NCBI GenBank assembly: GCA_016256075.1
Contig: SDVU01000092.1
Coordinates: 1 to 21,384, forward strand
Length of the DNA stretch: 21,384 bases
Source of the DNA: Dictyocoela muelleri
Taxonomy: Eukaryota; Microsporidia
Direction of reading: 5' to 3'
The translations under genes were made by a program, and so were the position numbers. A model generated the notes under the pieces. That model saw only the letters and a program-made list of their open reading frames with translations. It was not told where the DNA came from and made no database searches. Numbering within the stretch: the stretch's first letter is position 1; every line of letters starts with the position of its first letter. Shown in pieces: positions 1-9,340 of the stretch.

Positions 1-74
1 TTATTTTTTTTCTGTCAAGTCTATAGTCTTCTTAAGCGTTAAATTTTTTTTATATTTCAGGTGAAAAATAGGTC

Positions 75-400
75 CAGTCACGAGGGAGCTAAAATAATGT
101 AACGAGGGGACCATAATAATGTAACGAGGGGACTATAATAATGAAAAGGGCTGTAGACATGTTGATAATAATCTTTAAAAGTAATTCAAGAGTTGAAACG
201 TAAAATATAATAATAAGAATATAATAATACAAGAAAAGAAAAATAATAATGTAAGGAGGTGGCTATAGTAATTAACGAAGTGTATAAAAAAATAAAGAAA
301 TAATAATGTGAGGGGGTGAATTAATAATGCAAGGTGGGAAATATAATAATGCAAGGATGCAAATATAATAATTCAAGGAGGTGAATATAATAATTGGTTA
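75..400. repeat. Degenerate 22-bp minisatellite upstream of Merlin copy A
   Basis: Units such as TAACGAGGGGACCATAATAATG recur at about 75-150, and looser versions containing AATAATGCAAGGAGG run from about 240 to 395, separated by A+T-rich filler. Each unit carries a purine-rich block (GAGGGG or AAGGAGG) followed by ATAATAATG. The same unit in the same orientation reappears at 1380-1475 on the far side of the Merlin copy. The spacers are not unique sequences of constant length, so this is not a CRISPR array. Confidence 0.8.
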
Positions 401-539
401 ATCGGCGCTACAGTTTGATAGAATAGGGGGTGTATTATTTTTTGAATTTACATCTAAAGCCCATAATTAAATCGGTTAAAAACAAAATAATGTTTTAAAT
501 ACAAGAAATTATCACTGTATTACCGAATAAAAAATGTTT

Positions 540-1290
540 TAAGCGCTATTTTGAGATTTCTCGCATTCGAATAAGAAATATACAGTCCTTTGTCGCGAAA
601 AATATTGCCGAGCTATTCCTCCCCTCTTTTAAAATACAGCATTTATAGAAAATATGAACTATAATATCAAATGCCTGATTGTTTATAATATGTTTTTGCA
701 AGGTTCGAGTGTTAGAGATTTCAATCTATGGACCGAATATGATCGCCACACAGTTTATAGGATCCTTAAAAACCGAAATTTCATTTGATATTTTACAAAA
801 AATGTTACATTTATTCTCTACAGATAGAGGCGAAGGTTTAATAGTTGAGGTAGATGAATCGAAATTTGGCAGAAGAAAAAATCATCACGGCCCCAGAGTT
901 GAAAGCGTGTAGAACATTGTTGCTGTAGAAAGAAGTCATAATAAGGTAATTATTTTGAAGTCGTGTAAAGAAAGAGCTCTGAAGTATTAATTGATTTACT
1001 TAAAAAAAACGTTAATCATGACTCAATTATATATTCTGATTGCTGGAGAAGTTATTTAAGAGTTAAGGATACATTTGGATAGCATCTAACAGTAAACCAT
1101 TCAAAAGAGTTTATTGAGGATAGTGCAGATGTTCATATCAACACAATTAAAGGTTGCTGGTGTGGTATTAAAAAGGAAATACATTCCCGTTACAGAGTGA
1201 AAAGCTTAATTAATATATATTTACTTCGCTTTATGTTAAATCGAAATGAAAAAGAAAATGACTTTGATTTAATAAAATTAATTATTAACT
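540..1290 (+). pseudogene. Merlin (ISXO2/IS1016-like) transposase, copy A, broken
   Basis: This is a remnant of a DDE transposase that would cut and paste its own element. The best-preserved part is VEVDESKFGRRK (about 845-880), which contains the first catalytic aspartate. The second is in YSDCWRSY (about 1035-1060). The C-terminal block HINTIKGCW and the RYRVKSL.NIYLLRFM.NRN tail lie at about 1135-1245. Upstream, SVRDFNLWTEYDRHTVYRIL (about 708-767) looks like the helix-turn-helix, in another frame. At least two frame changes and several stops break it, and the usual glutamate of the N-T-x-E-x-x-W block is replaced by lysine (INTIKG), so it cannot be active. No terminal inverted repeats were found; the copy sits between two same-orientation minisatellite tracts instead. 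Confidence 0.85.
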
Positions 1291-1379
1291 ATTTTTTTAT
1301 TTTAATTTTCTTCTGTATAATCGTCAGAAGGGTATATAACAAAAAAAATACTCTTAATTTATAAACTAAGACGAGCTAA

Positions 1380-1475
1380 ATCATAATTATGCAAGGAGGT
1401 GAATATAATAATGCAAGGAGTGATAATAATAAATCAAGGAGGCGAATATAATAATGCAGGGAGGTGAAGATAATG
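1380..1475. repeat. Second tract of the 22-bp minisatellite, downstream of Merlin copy A
   Basis: Four to five units of the form ATAATGCAAGGAGGTGAATA lie here in the same orientation as those at 240-395. The direct orientation on both sides argues against terminal inverted repeats. It fits an insertion into a pre-existing array, or an array that expanded around the element. Confidence 0.75.
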
Positions 1476-1874
1476 AGGCAGAGAACTGTATATAATTTTT
1501 TAATATTGAAGGTTTAATTTTTGGAAAACCACAGTTTTTTCCTTTTTTTAAAAATAAATTATAATTTTCTTAAAAATATATTTTGTAAATAATCAATTTT
1601 GCAGAGTGAAAATACACGATTATGCAAAATGATGTAGATAATATCAATAGTATATAATGAAATAATTATTGTTAGACAACTGTACCAACATTACAATGAA
1701 TTGATATGTGTGTTTATTTGTATTTTATAATTGTATTTACTTTTGATATGCTTTTCGACTATTAAAAATAATATATTAGAATGGTTAATTAAATAAATCA
1801 TTTTAAACAACAAATAAAATTGCAAATGACACACTGATGTCATTTAATAATAATAAAAAAAAATTTTTATAATA
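1476..1874. other. A+T-rich spacer with no recognisable feature
   Basis: No open frame, inverted repeat or family match can be supported here. The stretch is almost wholly A and T with long T runs. Confidence 0.6.
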
Positions 1875-1877
1875 TTA

Positions 1878-2036
1878 TAAACCTGGTAATTTAATTATAG
1901 GCCGAACATAACAATTATCATCCGTATTACCCATTCCTAATAAAATTAATCTAGTTTGTTGATTAACTAAACTCCAATCAATAAAAATATACATTTGATA
2001 GATTATAAACTTAGAACATGGTCGCAAATCCTGCAT
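1878..2036 (-). pseudogene. Fragment resembling the AAA+ domain of ORC1/CDC6
   Basis: On the minus strand a frame of about 50 residues reads IIYQMYIFIDWSLVNQQTRL followed by ILLGMGNTDD and ends IIKLPGL. ORC1 and CDC6 proteins carry a similar stretch just after Walker B: a short helix ending in F-D-W, then S-R-L-I-I-I-G-I-A-N-T-M-D-L-P (sensor 1), then a segment ending in R-L-G-L. Spacing and order match, but only this piece exists. No Walker A or B motif lies upstream on this strand, and the reading stops at 1875-1877. It would be the only trace of a cellular gene in the window, either a captured exon-sized fragment or a decayed copy. The match rests on about 30 residues and could be chance. 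Confidence 0.35.
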
Positions 2037-2193
2037 GGTAGCTCGCTGTGCGCGCGAGAATAAAAAAAAATGAAATCTTTTGTAATTATTTAGTCGAATT
2101 ATTTTTAGTAGCGACACCTAAAAATTGGTATTATAAATTTTTAAAAAATTTTGGTAAAATAGGCATTTCATGTGCCATGAAAAATTTAAAAAT

Positions 2194-2601
2194 GACAAAG
2201 GTATATGACGCAAATTGGCTGTTTTGGGCAAATTGGCTGTTTGGGGTAAATTGGCTGTTTTTGGGCAAATAGGCTGTTTTTGAGCAAATTGGCGTTTTGA
2301 GCAAATTGGCTGATTTTGAGCAAATTGGCCGTTTTTGAAAATTTGAAAAGATGAAATAAAAAAAATAAAAATTTAAGAAGTTTAATAAAATTATAAGCTC
2401 GTTTAATCTTTTGGTTTTAGTGATCTTATACATCCACAAGAATTTTATAAGATCCCTAAAACCAAAAGATTAAATGGGCTTATAATTTTATTAAACTTCT
2501 TAAATTTTTTTATTTCATCTTTTCAAATTTTCAAAAACAGCTTATTTGCTCAAAAACAGCCAATTTGCTTAAAAACAGCCAATTTAAGATATACCATGAC
2601 A
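2194..2601. repeat. Foldback G0 with tandem repeats in its arms
   Basis: A long inverted repeat centred near 2438. The inner arms at 2402-2430 and 2446-2474 are nearly perfect complements around a 15-base loop. The outer arms contain a tandem repeat of about 19 bp (GCAAATTGGCTGTTTTTGA): roughly seven units on the left (2206-2340) and only three on the right (2530-2585), inverted. The outermost GGTATAT (left) and ATATACC (right) also match. This is the form expected of a foldback transposon or hairpin miniature element that has lost or gained units in one arm. Apparent open frames inside it are products of the repeats. Confidence 0.85.
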
Positions 2602-3187
2602 AATTTGTCGACAATGTTTTACTAGCTAAGCTTGTATAGATCTAGTATTGCGCGGAACAAACGTTTTCTTCCTTATAAATAAATGTAATGATTTTTTATT
2701 TTTTGTATCGATTTATATCATGTTTCAGATAATCCTTGAAGTTTTAACACTTATTTTCAATATATAGGGTATATTTTTCACGATTTTAAGAATCAATAGT
2801 GTTATTTTGGCTATAAACCTGCAAAGATCCGTATTTCAGCTCCGCGCTGAATATTTACGATATTAACCTGTATCACATGTGTTTCTATTCTCATCTCGCT
2901 GTGAAAAATATGCGTTAATATAGTTAAACTTCCACAGTGTGATTTAGTGAAAAAAGCGCCTGTTTCTCTCACAGCGCCTCCTCTCACCAAATTATTTTCG
3001 TTATATTTCAAAAATTATATTTTCTTTTGGAAATTAAACTCTCATATATCTCGATAGTATATTTTCTACCACCGATACACTTGAGGTAGATAATTTCATT
3101 TAGTTCCATAATAAACATTTACTTGTTTGAATGTTTTTATATTCAACTTAGTTATTGTTATTGTGATATCAAATGTGGAAATATTTT
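2602..3187. other. Spacer with one unassigned minus-strand frame
   Basis: Mostly anonymous sequence. A 66-codon open frame on the minus strand (2811-3011) is richer in G+C than its surroundings and contains LVRGGAVRETGAFFTKSHCG. I do not recognise it. The stretch around it has no partner frame, promoter or repeat I can support. Confidence 0.4.
2811..3011 (-). CDS. Hypothetical 66-residue frame, unrecognised
   Basis: The frame starts MKYNENNLVRGGAVRETGAF and ends in GAEIRIFAGL. Its composition (balanced charges, two histidines, one cysteine, few poly-K or poly-N runs) is more protein-like than the other unassigned frames here. No motif, signal peptide or membrane segment is visible. It may be a fragment of a longer decayed gene or a chance frame; I assign no function. 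Confidence 0.2.
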   Translation of the reverse strand: MKYNENNLVRGGAVRETGAFFTKSHCGSLTILTHIFHSEMRIETHVIQVNIVNIQRGAEIRIFAGL

Positions 3188-4252
3188 GGATCAATATTGA
3201 AATTTACACCCCAGGGGGTAAATTTCAACATAGTTAAAACTTTTTTTTCAATTCTTACCCTTATGTTTTCACCAAATGAATGGGAAAGAATGACTCATAA
3301 TAAAACCCCAAAAGAATTTATTGAAATACTTTTTTTAGAAAATTTAATTAAAAATACAAAAATATGTGAAAAGTGCAGTAATTCGATCAAACTTGTTCCA
3401 TTTAAGAGAACAAAAGACATAATTTCTTGGAGATGGATGAATAAGAAATGCATAAAATATAAATGCTAATTAAGTGTCCGAGAAAATAGTTTTTTCGATA
3501 ATTTTTGCGTAGATATAAGATTTATTTTTCAAGTTTTGCTAAAATATATTACAAGAACTCTGATATATAGTATTTTTGCCCACTTTGGACGTAAGAAGTC
3601 CACAATTATGAAGATTATTGCAAAAATTAATAGTTTAATTCCTGAACCTGATTTTAACATGAACAAACTTGGAGGTGCAAACCGCATAGTTCAAATAGAT
3701 GAAACTATGTTGAACTATAAATGTAAAAGCCATCTGGGTCGTTCTCCTGAAAATAGAACCGATGCTCTTTGTATTATCGAAGTAGGTTCAAGAATTTTGC
3801 GCGCCTTTGCTACAGTGATACCTGACAAGAAAAGCGAGACTCTTGTTCCTATAATAATGAAACAAGTAGCACCGAATTCAAAAATTTGGACAAATGAACA
3901 TCGTTCATATTCTTGTTTAAATAGGTTAAATTATACCCATGATACTTTCTGTCATAAATACGAATTTATAAATAATATCACAGGCGTTAATACTCAAGCC
4001 GTTGAGTCCTTTAACAATCTTATTAAAGTTGAAATAAAGAAGAAAAAAGGTATTTTAACTGAAAATAATAAAAATTTCTCAAGTTTGTTTTTATTTTAAT
4101 AATAAAAACAACTATCTCGAAGCAATTTTAAAACTTTTAAAAAAAATAAATACGTTTGATTTTTTTTACTATTTTTTACTTTTTTGATTTATATCATCTG
4201 GGAAGTAAATTTCAACATAGTTTGTCCCGGGGGTAAATTTCAACATAGATCC
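3188..4252 (+). mobile_element. Merlin element B with both ends and a 9-bp target duplication
   Basis: The element is bounded by GGATCAATATTGAAATTTAC on the left and the inverted complement of GGATCTATGTTGAAATTTAC on the right. The flanks carry a perfect 9-bp direct repeat, AAATATTTT, at 3179-3187 and 4253-4261, in keeping with the 8-9 bp duplications known for Merlin. The unit GTAAATTTCAACATAG occurs at 3218-3233, 4205-4220 and 4233-4248 in one orientation and, with changes, inverted at 3192-3207. The 5' end is therefore a hairpin around CCCCAGGGGG and the 3' end is a direct pair separated by a spacer containing CCCGGG. The single gene inside is described separately. Confidence 0.93.
3263..4099 (+). 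pseudogene. Merlin transposase of element B, one in-frame stop
   Basis: A DDE transposase of about 278 codons in one continuous frame, interrupted only by a TAA at 3467-3469. The start could be the ATG at 3263 or the one at 3290. The N-terminal zinc ribbon is CEKC followed 20-odd residues later by WRWMNKKC, with one cysteine apparently changed to tryptophan. A variable linker follows, then KIIAKINSLIPEPDFNMNKL. Catalytic blocks are VQIDET (first D), IWTNEHRSYSCLN (where the family usually has D the residue is N) and NTQAVESFNN (the E). With a stop, a damaged zinc ribbon and a missing aspartate it is probably dead, but it is the least decayed gene of its subfamily here. Copy H is its closest relative in the window (KLGG....IQIDE and NTQAV.....NN blocks). 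Confidence 0.9.
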
Positions 4253-4329
4253 AAATATTTTAATAATAGATTATAATTTATTTAATTAATTATATTTTTA
4301 TTTGTTTAAGTAGTCCGTAAGTGTTTTAA

Positions 4330-6281
4330 AATGATTATTTTTTTCTTTAAATATTTTTTTTATATTTTTCTCATCGAATCGATCAAATCAGGAGATAAAT
4401 TATGGCTTGAATAAATATAGTCTTTCATCTTTTTAAAATTTTCTATGGCTTCATTACATGTTACTACTTAACTAATTAAATAAGCGCCTTCGAAATCTTA
4501 ATTTTTTACTGAATTTTCACATATTGAAGAATTTAATTATTCTTAACTGCATGAATAATTTTTAAATTAATAATTTTGTTTTTATTTTTTATATTCAGAG
4601 AAATGAGGGATTCTTCATCTGCTAGGTCGGATGATAATTGAAGTTTTTTTTTGATGAAAGAGTAAAATCTTCTATTTTATAGATTTCACTCAGATTATCA
4701 GATATATTTTTAATTAAACTAGTTTTTTTCCTACAGTTTACAATTGTTTCCTTTGTTACATCATACCATGAATATGCCGTATATATAATAGCATCCTTTA
4801 AAGTTATCTTTTTATATAACACCCCGATATCAATAATAGGACTTATTTGAGTTACTAAATACGATAATTGGATGTGGTAAAATTTTGGCCTTAAAACCCC
4901 TTATAATACCACTTTCTAAAGCAGTGTTTCTCAACCTATTTTGGTATATGTTCCGTCTAGAAGAAAAAAAATTGTTTCCTCCCATTATAAAAAATAGGCA
5001 TTTGTAAAACAAATTTCTAATTATTTTTATTGATTTATGAATTAATAAACCAAATAAAATTATTTATTTAATGAGACGATTGACACTGATGTTTATTACA
5101 GAGTAATTTAAATTAGGTTTTAAGTTTGCAAGTTTAGGTCCTAGATACCTGAAAATTTAAATAACTGATCCCCTGAAAATATAACCCCCCTCCCAGAAAA
5201 TACGAATTGCAGCCCAAAAAATCCAATTGCTTCCCCTGAAACTCCAATGCCCCCCCCAAAAAAAAAACTCCAATGACCCCATTCGTGGTGCATATGCACC
5301 CCTTTGAGAAACACTGATATAAAGGGGGCAATCTAGAAATGGAATTTTTTGATAAAAATAATAGTTCTATATTTTCATAATTCGATGTTATTTTATGTCA
5401 CATGCAGTTATCTAATAGTAAAAAAATTTCCGATTATTTTTTTTTTAAATTGGCATTTATATCTGATAGCCATAGATTGAATTCAACACTAGTCATCGAG
5501 GCATTTTGATTAAATTTATATCTACAAAAATCTTCAACAGAAAAGTTTCTAAAAGATCTCGGTGATTTAAATTTTCAAATTACAAATGGTTTAAGTTTTT
5601 TCGTACCATCTTTATTACAGCAGAACATAATACTCACTCTGTCTTTATATTTTTTTTAACACCATTTCTTATTTTCAAAACAAGACTGTTAGATAGTGCT
5701 AACTTATAGAAAAGAGCAGTTTCATCACAATTAAATATAACATCGGAATTATATTCTTTTATCTTTTCTTGAAATATTGTTTTAAACTCTATATAATTTA
5801 CATTATTTTGTAATAAACGCTCTCCCCTGCATACTCTTGATGTAATATTATGTCTATACTTGAATTTATGTAGCCATCCTTTAAAAGCTTTGAAATTTTA
5901 CATCTTGTTTTTATCTTCAATTGAAAATTCTGAATTTAAAATTTCTTTTACGACCTCTTTAGCTTTTTGCTGAAGCAAAGCATCACTATAAAAAGCGCCA
6001 GCTGTTTCTAATGATATGAAAGAATAATCAATATTTTTTCGAGGCGATCATACTTCATATTTTTACCTTAAATTTATTATTTGGAATAGTGACGAAATTC
6101 CCTAATTACCTTTTCGCTCGGGATATAAATTTCTTATATTCATTCTGCAAACATGTTTTTTATATTTTAATTATAACAAATCCGATACTTTTGTATGCTT
6201 ACAGTGCGGATTATCATTGATATAATTTAGAATTTCCCATTTTTCTTTTAAAGATAAAACATTTCTTTTTTGCTTTTTCAT
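4330..6281 (-). pseudogene. Tigger/pogo transposase, broken and split by a hAT insert
   Basis: A Tc1/mariner-superfamily transposase of the pogo/Tigger branch, read right to left. The ATG at 6281 opens MKKQKRNVLSLKEKWEIL, the CENP-B-type N-terminal helix-turn-helix. Further on are FKAFKGWLHKFKYRHNI and SRVCRGER (second, CENP-B-like DNA-binding domain), then IFNCDETALFYKL with the first catalytic D, MTSVEFNLWL, and LLLDNC with the second D. NIELLFL leads up to the hAT insertion at 5316/4922. Beyond it coding resumes as ESGIIRGFKAK and KDAIIYTAYSWYDVTKETIV, and the tail NEAIENFKKMKDYI lies near 4400-4450. The third acidic position reads E where the family usually has D. Several stops and frame changes are present in addition to the insert. 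Terminal repeats and a TA duplication were not located. Confidence 0.9.
4922..5316. mobile_element. Non-autonomous hAT miniature element inside the Tigger gene
   Basis: The ends are CAGTGTTTCTCAACC (4922-4936) and TTGAGAAACACTG (5304-5316), a classic hAT terminal inverted repeat. The flanking 8-bp sequences TTCTAAAG (4914-4921) and ATATAAAG (5317-5324) agree at six of eight positions, fitting a hAT 8-bp target duplication that has since mutated. The body is 395 bp, with a C-rich block (5170-5290) and no transposase. The Tigger coding sense is continuous on either side, so the insertion is younger than the Tigger copy. Short open frames inside (for example on the minus strand at 5134-5331) are chance. 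Confidence 0.9.
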
Positions 6282-6299
6282 ATAGGTATAAAAATGGTA

Positions 6300-6485
6300 T
6301 TAAATAGAGTCTGGTATTAAATAGAGGGAGAGGATAAAAATAAAATAAATTTTAAGATTTTTTATAAAAATGGTTATAAATAGAGAGTGGTATTAAATCG
6401 AGGGTTGTATTAAATCGGGGGTGGTATTGAATCGAAGGTGGTATTAAATAGGGTGTGGTATTAAATGGGGGGTGGTATTAATAAA
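6300..6485. repeat. Minisatellite of about 17 bp upstream of the Tigger gene
   Basis: Repeated units of the form GGTGGTATTAAATCGAG lie just beyond the Tigger start codon: two at 6295-6330, then six or seven between 6370 and 6475 after a short interruption. The last unit runs into AATAAAAAAACCACC, so GGTGG and CCACC frame the end. It could be a subterminal repeat array of the Tigger element or an independent minisatellite. No matching array is seen at the other end of the transposase. Confidence 0.8.
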
Positions 6486-6534
6486 AAAACCACCGTAATA
6501 ATAAATATTTTTTATTAGTATATACTGTAAGTTC

Positions 6535-7330
6535 GAAAATAAAATGATTAAATCTTAGGATTTTTTCGGGAAAATCTAAACTGTAACATTGAATTAATAA
6601 TATATTCGTTAAGCATATAATTAAATGTAACATATTGAATCTTTAATTTTCTTTTTGAATGATATCACGAATTTTATATATTTTGAATATGAACATAGGA
6701 GTTCTCAGAACATACAAAATTTAAACTGTGGTTGACTGACAAATTGGTATAGGTATTATCATTATTACGGGAAATATATGTTCTCTACTTATCACTGATA
6801 ATTAAAGTCCCGGGTTCCACACAAAAACGTTTTAAAGGAAACAAAGTATATGAGGATATATCTGGCACAAGTATAAAAGCACATTTACGAGTTTTACATT
6901 TTATTAAACCAAATACGCATTAAACCATAGTCAATCTTCATATTTCGCGTTTAACTTCTAAGAAGTTGAGACTCGTCTAAGTCAACAATCTTTGGCGTGC
7001 CATATCCATTTAGACCTCTAATCTTTATTTTAGATTGTGAGATATATATATTTATAAATATTACGTTCTTTGAAACACTAATCATATATAAAGTTTTTAT
7101 CAAGACCAACATACACTAAGATAGACTTTTAAAATCATCCAATGCCGAAAATCACAAGAAGTTATAAACATCTTCAAGAGGTTTTTCAGAGCAGAAAAAT
7201 AGAACCTTTTCTGATGCTTATATCAATTTTATTTGTTTCAGAAATAAACAAGCGTATCCATCGCGAGACACATTTTCTTTTTATAAGAACGATTTGTTCT
7301 TCTCAAATACAAAACTCAAATTTTGGTGCT
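6535..7330 (-). pseudogene. Merlin transposase, copy C, broken
   Basis: Read right to left, a degraded zinc-ribbon region (RKCVSRWI.. and SIRKGS near 7200-7270) is followed by RGLNGYGTPKIVDLDESQLL (complement of about 6965-7025), which holds the first catalytic D. The second block is PGTLIISDK.RTYISRNND (near 6740-6815). Next come NLSVNHSLNFVCSENSY, VHIQNI and YHSKRKLKIQYVTFNY (6600-6710), the C-terminal block. The codon that should give the catalytic glutamate after HIQNI is a stop, and the usual tryptophan codon two residues later is also a stop. The subfamily is the one with a phenylalanine-rich core (RKCAFILVPD). The plus-strand frame at 7142-7423 is a shadow of this gene. Confidence 0.85.
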
Positions 7331-7399
7331 TGTTTGGAATCTGGCCCGAACACAATACCCACCCCCCCTTGGAAAGGAGAAAAATTAAAAATCAAAAAA

Positions 7400-8085
7400 T
7401 CAAAATTTTTATTTAGTAAATGACATAAAACATATGAATATTCTTTATAAAAGTCCTCCTGATTATTTTAATTTGACATTTCTGCCTAAATATAAATTCT
7501 TTAAGCCATAAATCAATTTTTTTCTGTTTCACCCCATGTCTTTTTGTCATTTATGACTTCAGGCGAGACGAAACGTTCTCAATGTTATTAGTATGTGTAC
7601 TATCTAATGTCACAAACCAACTTAATGGTTTACAACATTATGAAAAAAACCTATATTTTTTGCCACACCTATATAAAGGGATGCTATCACTATGAAACAC
7701 AGATCATACACAACCTTTCCATTCCAATGCTTTATCAAGAGTTTCTACAGGCCTATTTTTAACTTTTGAAACATACAAATTTGAGGAATTTGTAAATTAC
7801 AAGACCTATTATCCATACAGTATCTGGTATGCTATCATCAGTCGATGTGAGGTGATCGTATTTTATATCTTCTGCAAATTACATACTCTTCTACTTTTAC
7901 AATCGAACCTGGTCCTCCTAAAACGAGTCTTTTTGCGTTGATTTTTTTATAAATAAAGCGACACATCTTTTTTATATGTGCAACAGTACTAGATGACACA
8001 CCAAATCGACTCTTATCTGAAAAATTGATACAAAGACAGATTATACCAAAAGCTAAATCATAAAATGTTATAGGGGGGTTTACCA
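7400..8085 (-). pseudogene. Merlin transposase, copy D, 5' truncated and broken
   Basis: The minus strand carries FGVSSSTVAHIKKMCRFIYK (the helix-turn-helix), then LGGPGSIVKVEEYVICRRYK, where the family normally has V-E-I/A-D-E and here the aspartate is replaced by glutamate. Further down are DDSIPDTVWIIG, PLYIGVAKNIGFFHNVVNH, THTNNIENVSSRLKS with the glutamate block, MTKRHGVKQKKIDLWLKEF and the end near 7400. The last blocks resemble copy F (TNNIEG.....K, MKERHGV.RKHIDRWLLEY), so C and D are different subfamilies lying head to tail. The zinc-ribbon end is missing: homology stops at about 8085, just before the Mutator-like gene that points the other way. Many stops are present. Confidence 0.85.
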
Positions 8086-9267
8086 TGACGGTCCGGAAGT
8101 CAGAAGTGCCGGTAGCCCGGTAGTTCAGTATCCCAGTAGCCAAAGTAAATATTAATTTTTACACCCCTAAGATGAACGTTATAATTTGTGTAAGAGAAAA
8201 ATATGACAACTTTATGCCATCCATTAACGAGTATGTTTTTCATATCAATACTTTATGCCGAAATGGTTCTTGTTATTGGAGGTGTTCTGTTTGGGGTAGT
8301 TCAGTATATGCAACACTATTCTTAGAAAGATCAATGACACTTAATAAAGCACACGAGATTCCCCAGATGACAAAAAACTTTATAAAATGCTTTGCTTTGA
8401 TAAAATGAGACAAGCTATTGAAGAAGGTCTTTTTATCTCTCCGAACAAAGCATTTGACAATTCTGATATTCAGCTTTTGAGAGCCAATAAATTTGATACT
8501 TCAATTATAATACATTTTCCAACTTTTTTCTAAAAACAATGATATATAGATTAAAAAAGAAAAGTATTAACCTTCATCTATGCAAAGTGTAGTTTATAAA
8601 TAAATACTTTTTGATTTTTCTTACCCATCGGAGGTATTTTTTTACTTTATCGAGAGTTTGGAGCACCTCCAATAGTAATATTGGTAGATATATGTTTTAT
8701 TCGAAATTTTTTGTCTACATATACCTACAAAGTTTATATGGATGACACTTTCAAAACGTCTACCTAAGAAATTTATCTACTCTACATAATACATGGCGAG
8801 TTTAATTGTCTAATGTTTTCCATTGTTATACTGCTTTTTGCATGGAAAAGACATAGGAGTTTTATAGGCATCTATTTTCGTAAATTTTGAAATTATTATT
8901 CAAAATATGGTGCCTTTTAGCCCAAATTCTATACAGATCGACTTTGAACATGCTGTTACAATGCATTAAAGAGATCATTTCTTTTGGCAGTTGTAAAGGG
9001 GATTTTTCACTTCTGCCAAGCAATTTGGCGGAAGATCCTAGAAATTTTGACCTCCAAAACTATGTTTACAAAATATAGAAACTCTATAGAATGTCATAAT
9101 GATAACATCACTAGCAATGTTTCCCATTTCAGATATAGATGAAGGTGGTGTGATTATAAAAACTTCTTTATTATTTAGGTCTTGGCAAACAACTATTTTA
9201 TTTGAATATGTGGAGGATGTTTGAGTATCAGGTAATAGGGCTTTATTTAATCGAAAAATTTGGTCTA

Positions 9268-9340
9268 AATATGGTGTAATACGTAGACGTACATACAATT
9301 ATGCTGAAGATAACACTAAATGTCTATCGATCAATAAACA
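9268..9340 (+). repeat. MULE duplication 1, left copy
   Basis: About 73 bp beginning AATATGGTGTAATACG and ending ATAAACA, directly against the left end of the hairpin-ended insert M1. It encodes the KYGVIRRRTYNYAEDN region of the MULE. The second copy is at 9871-9945 and matches at roughly four positions in five. Confidence 0.85.

Noticed and set aside
75-400. CRISPR-like regular repeats
   Set aside because: Units are degenerate, abut each other or are separated by uneven A+T filler, and no cas gene or unique spacer set exists.
2131-2439. A 102-codon minus-strand frame with repeated PICSK/AYLPK-like words
   Set aside because: It is a translation of the 19-bp tandem repeats in the left arm of foldback G0.
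5134-5331. A glycine-rich minus-strand frame (FFLGGAL... words)
   Set aside because: It falls inside the hAT miniature element and reflects its C-rich block.
4901-6480. GGTATTA-like words on both sides of the Tigger gene as terminal repeats
   Set aside because: The left occurrence (complement of ATAATACC near 4905) is Tigger coding (GIIRGFK), so the match to the upstream minisatellite is chance.
7142-7423. A 93-codon plus-strand open frame
   Set aside because: The minus strand here reads as the decayed N-terminal part of a Merlin transposase (copy C); the plus frame has no recognisable motif and is its shadow.
8085-8160. A G+C-richer stretch with CGGTAG/CCCAGTAG words as a possible tRNA
   Set aside because: No cloverleaf with acceptor, anticodon and T-loop could be drawn; it is a short imperfect repeat between the Merlin and MULE genes.
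8172-8408. Reading this frame as a Merlin zinc ribbon belonging to copy D
   Set aside because: It is on the opposite strand to copy D, and its Y-W-R-C core with following H fits a FLYWCH finger that leads into MULE catalytic blocks.
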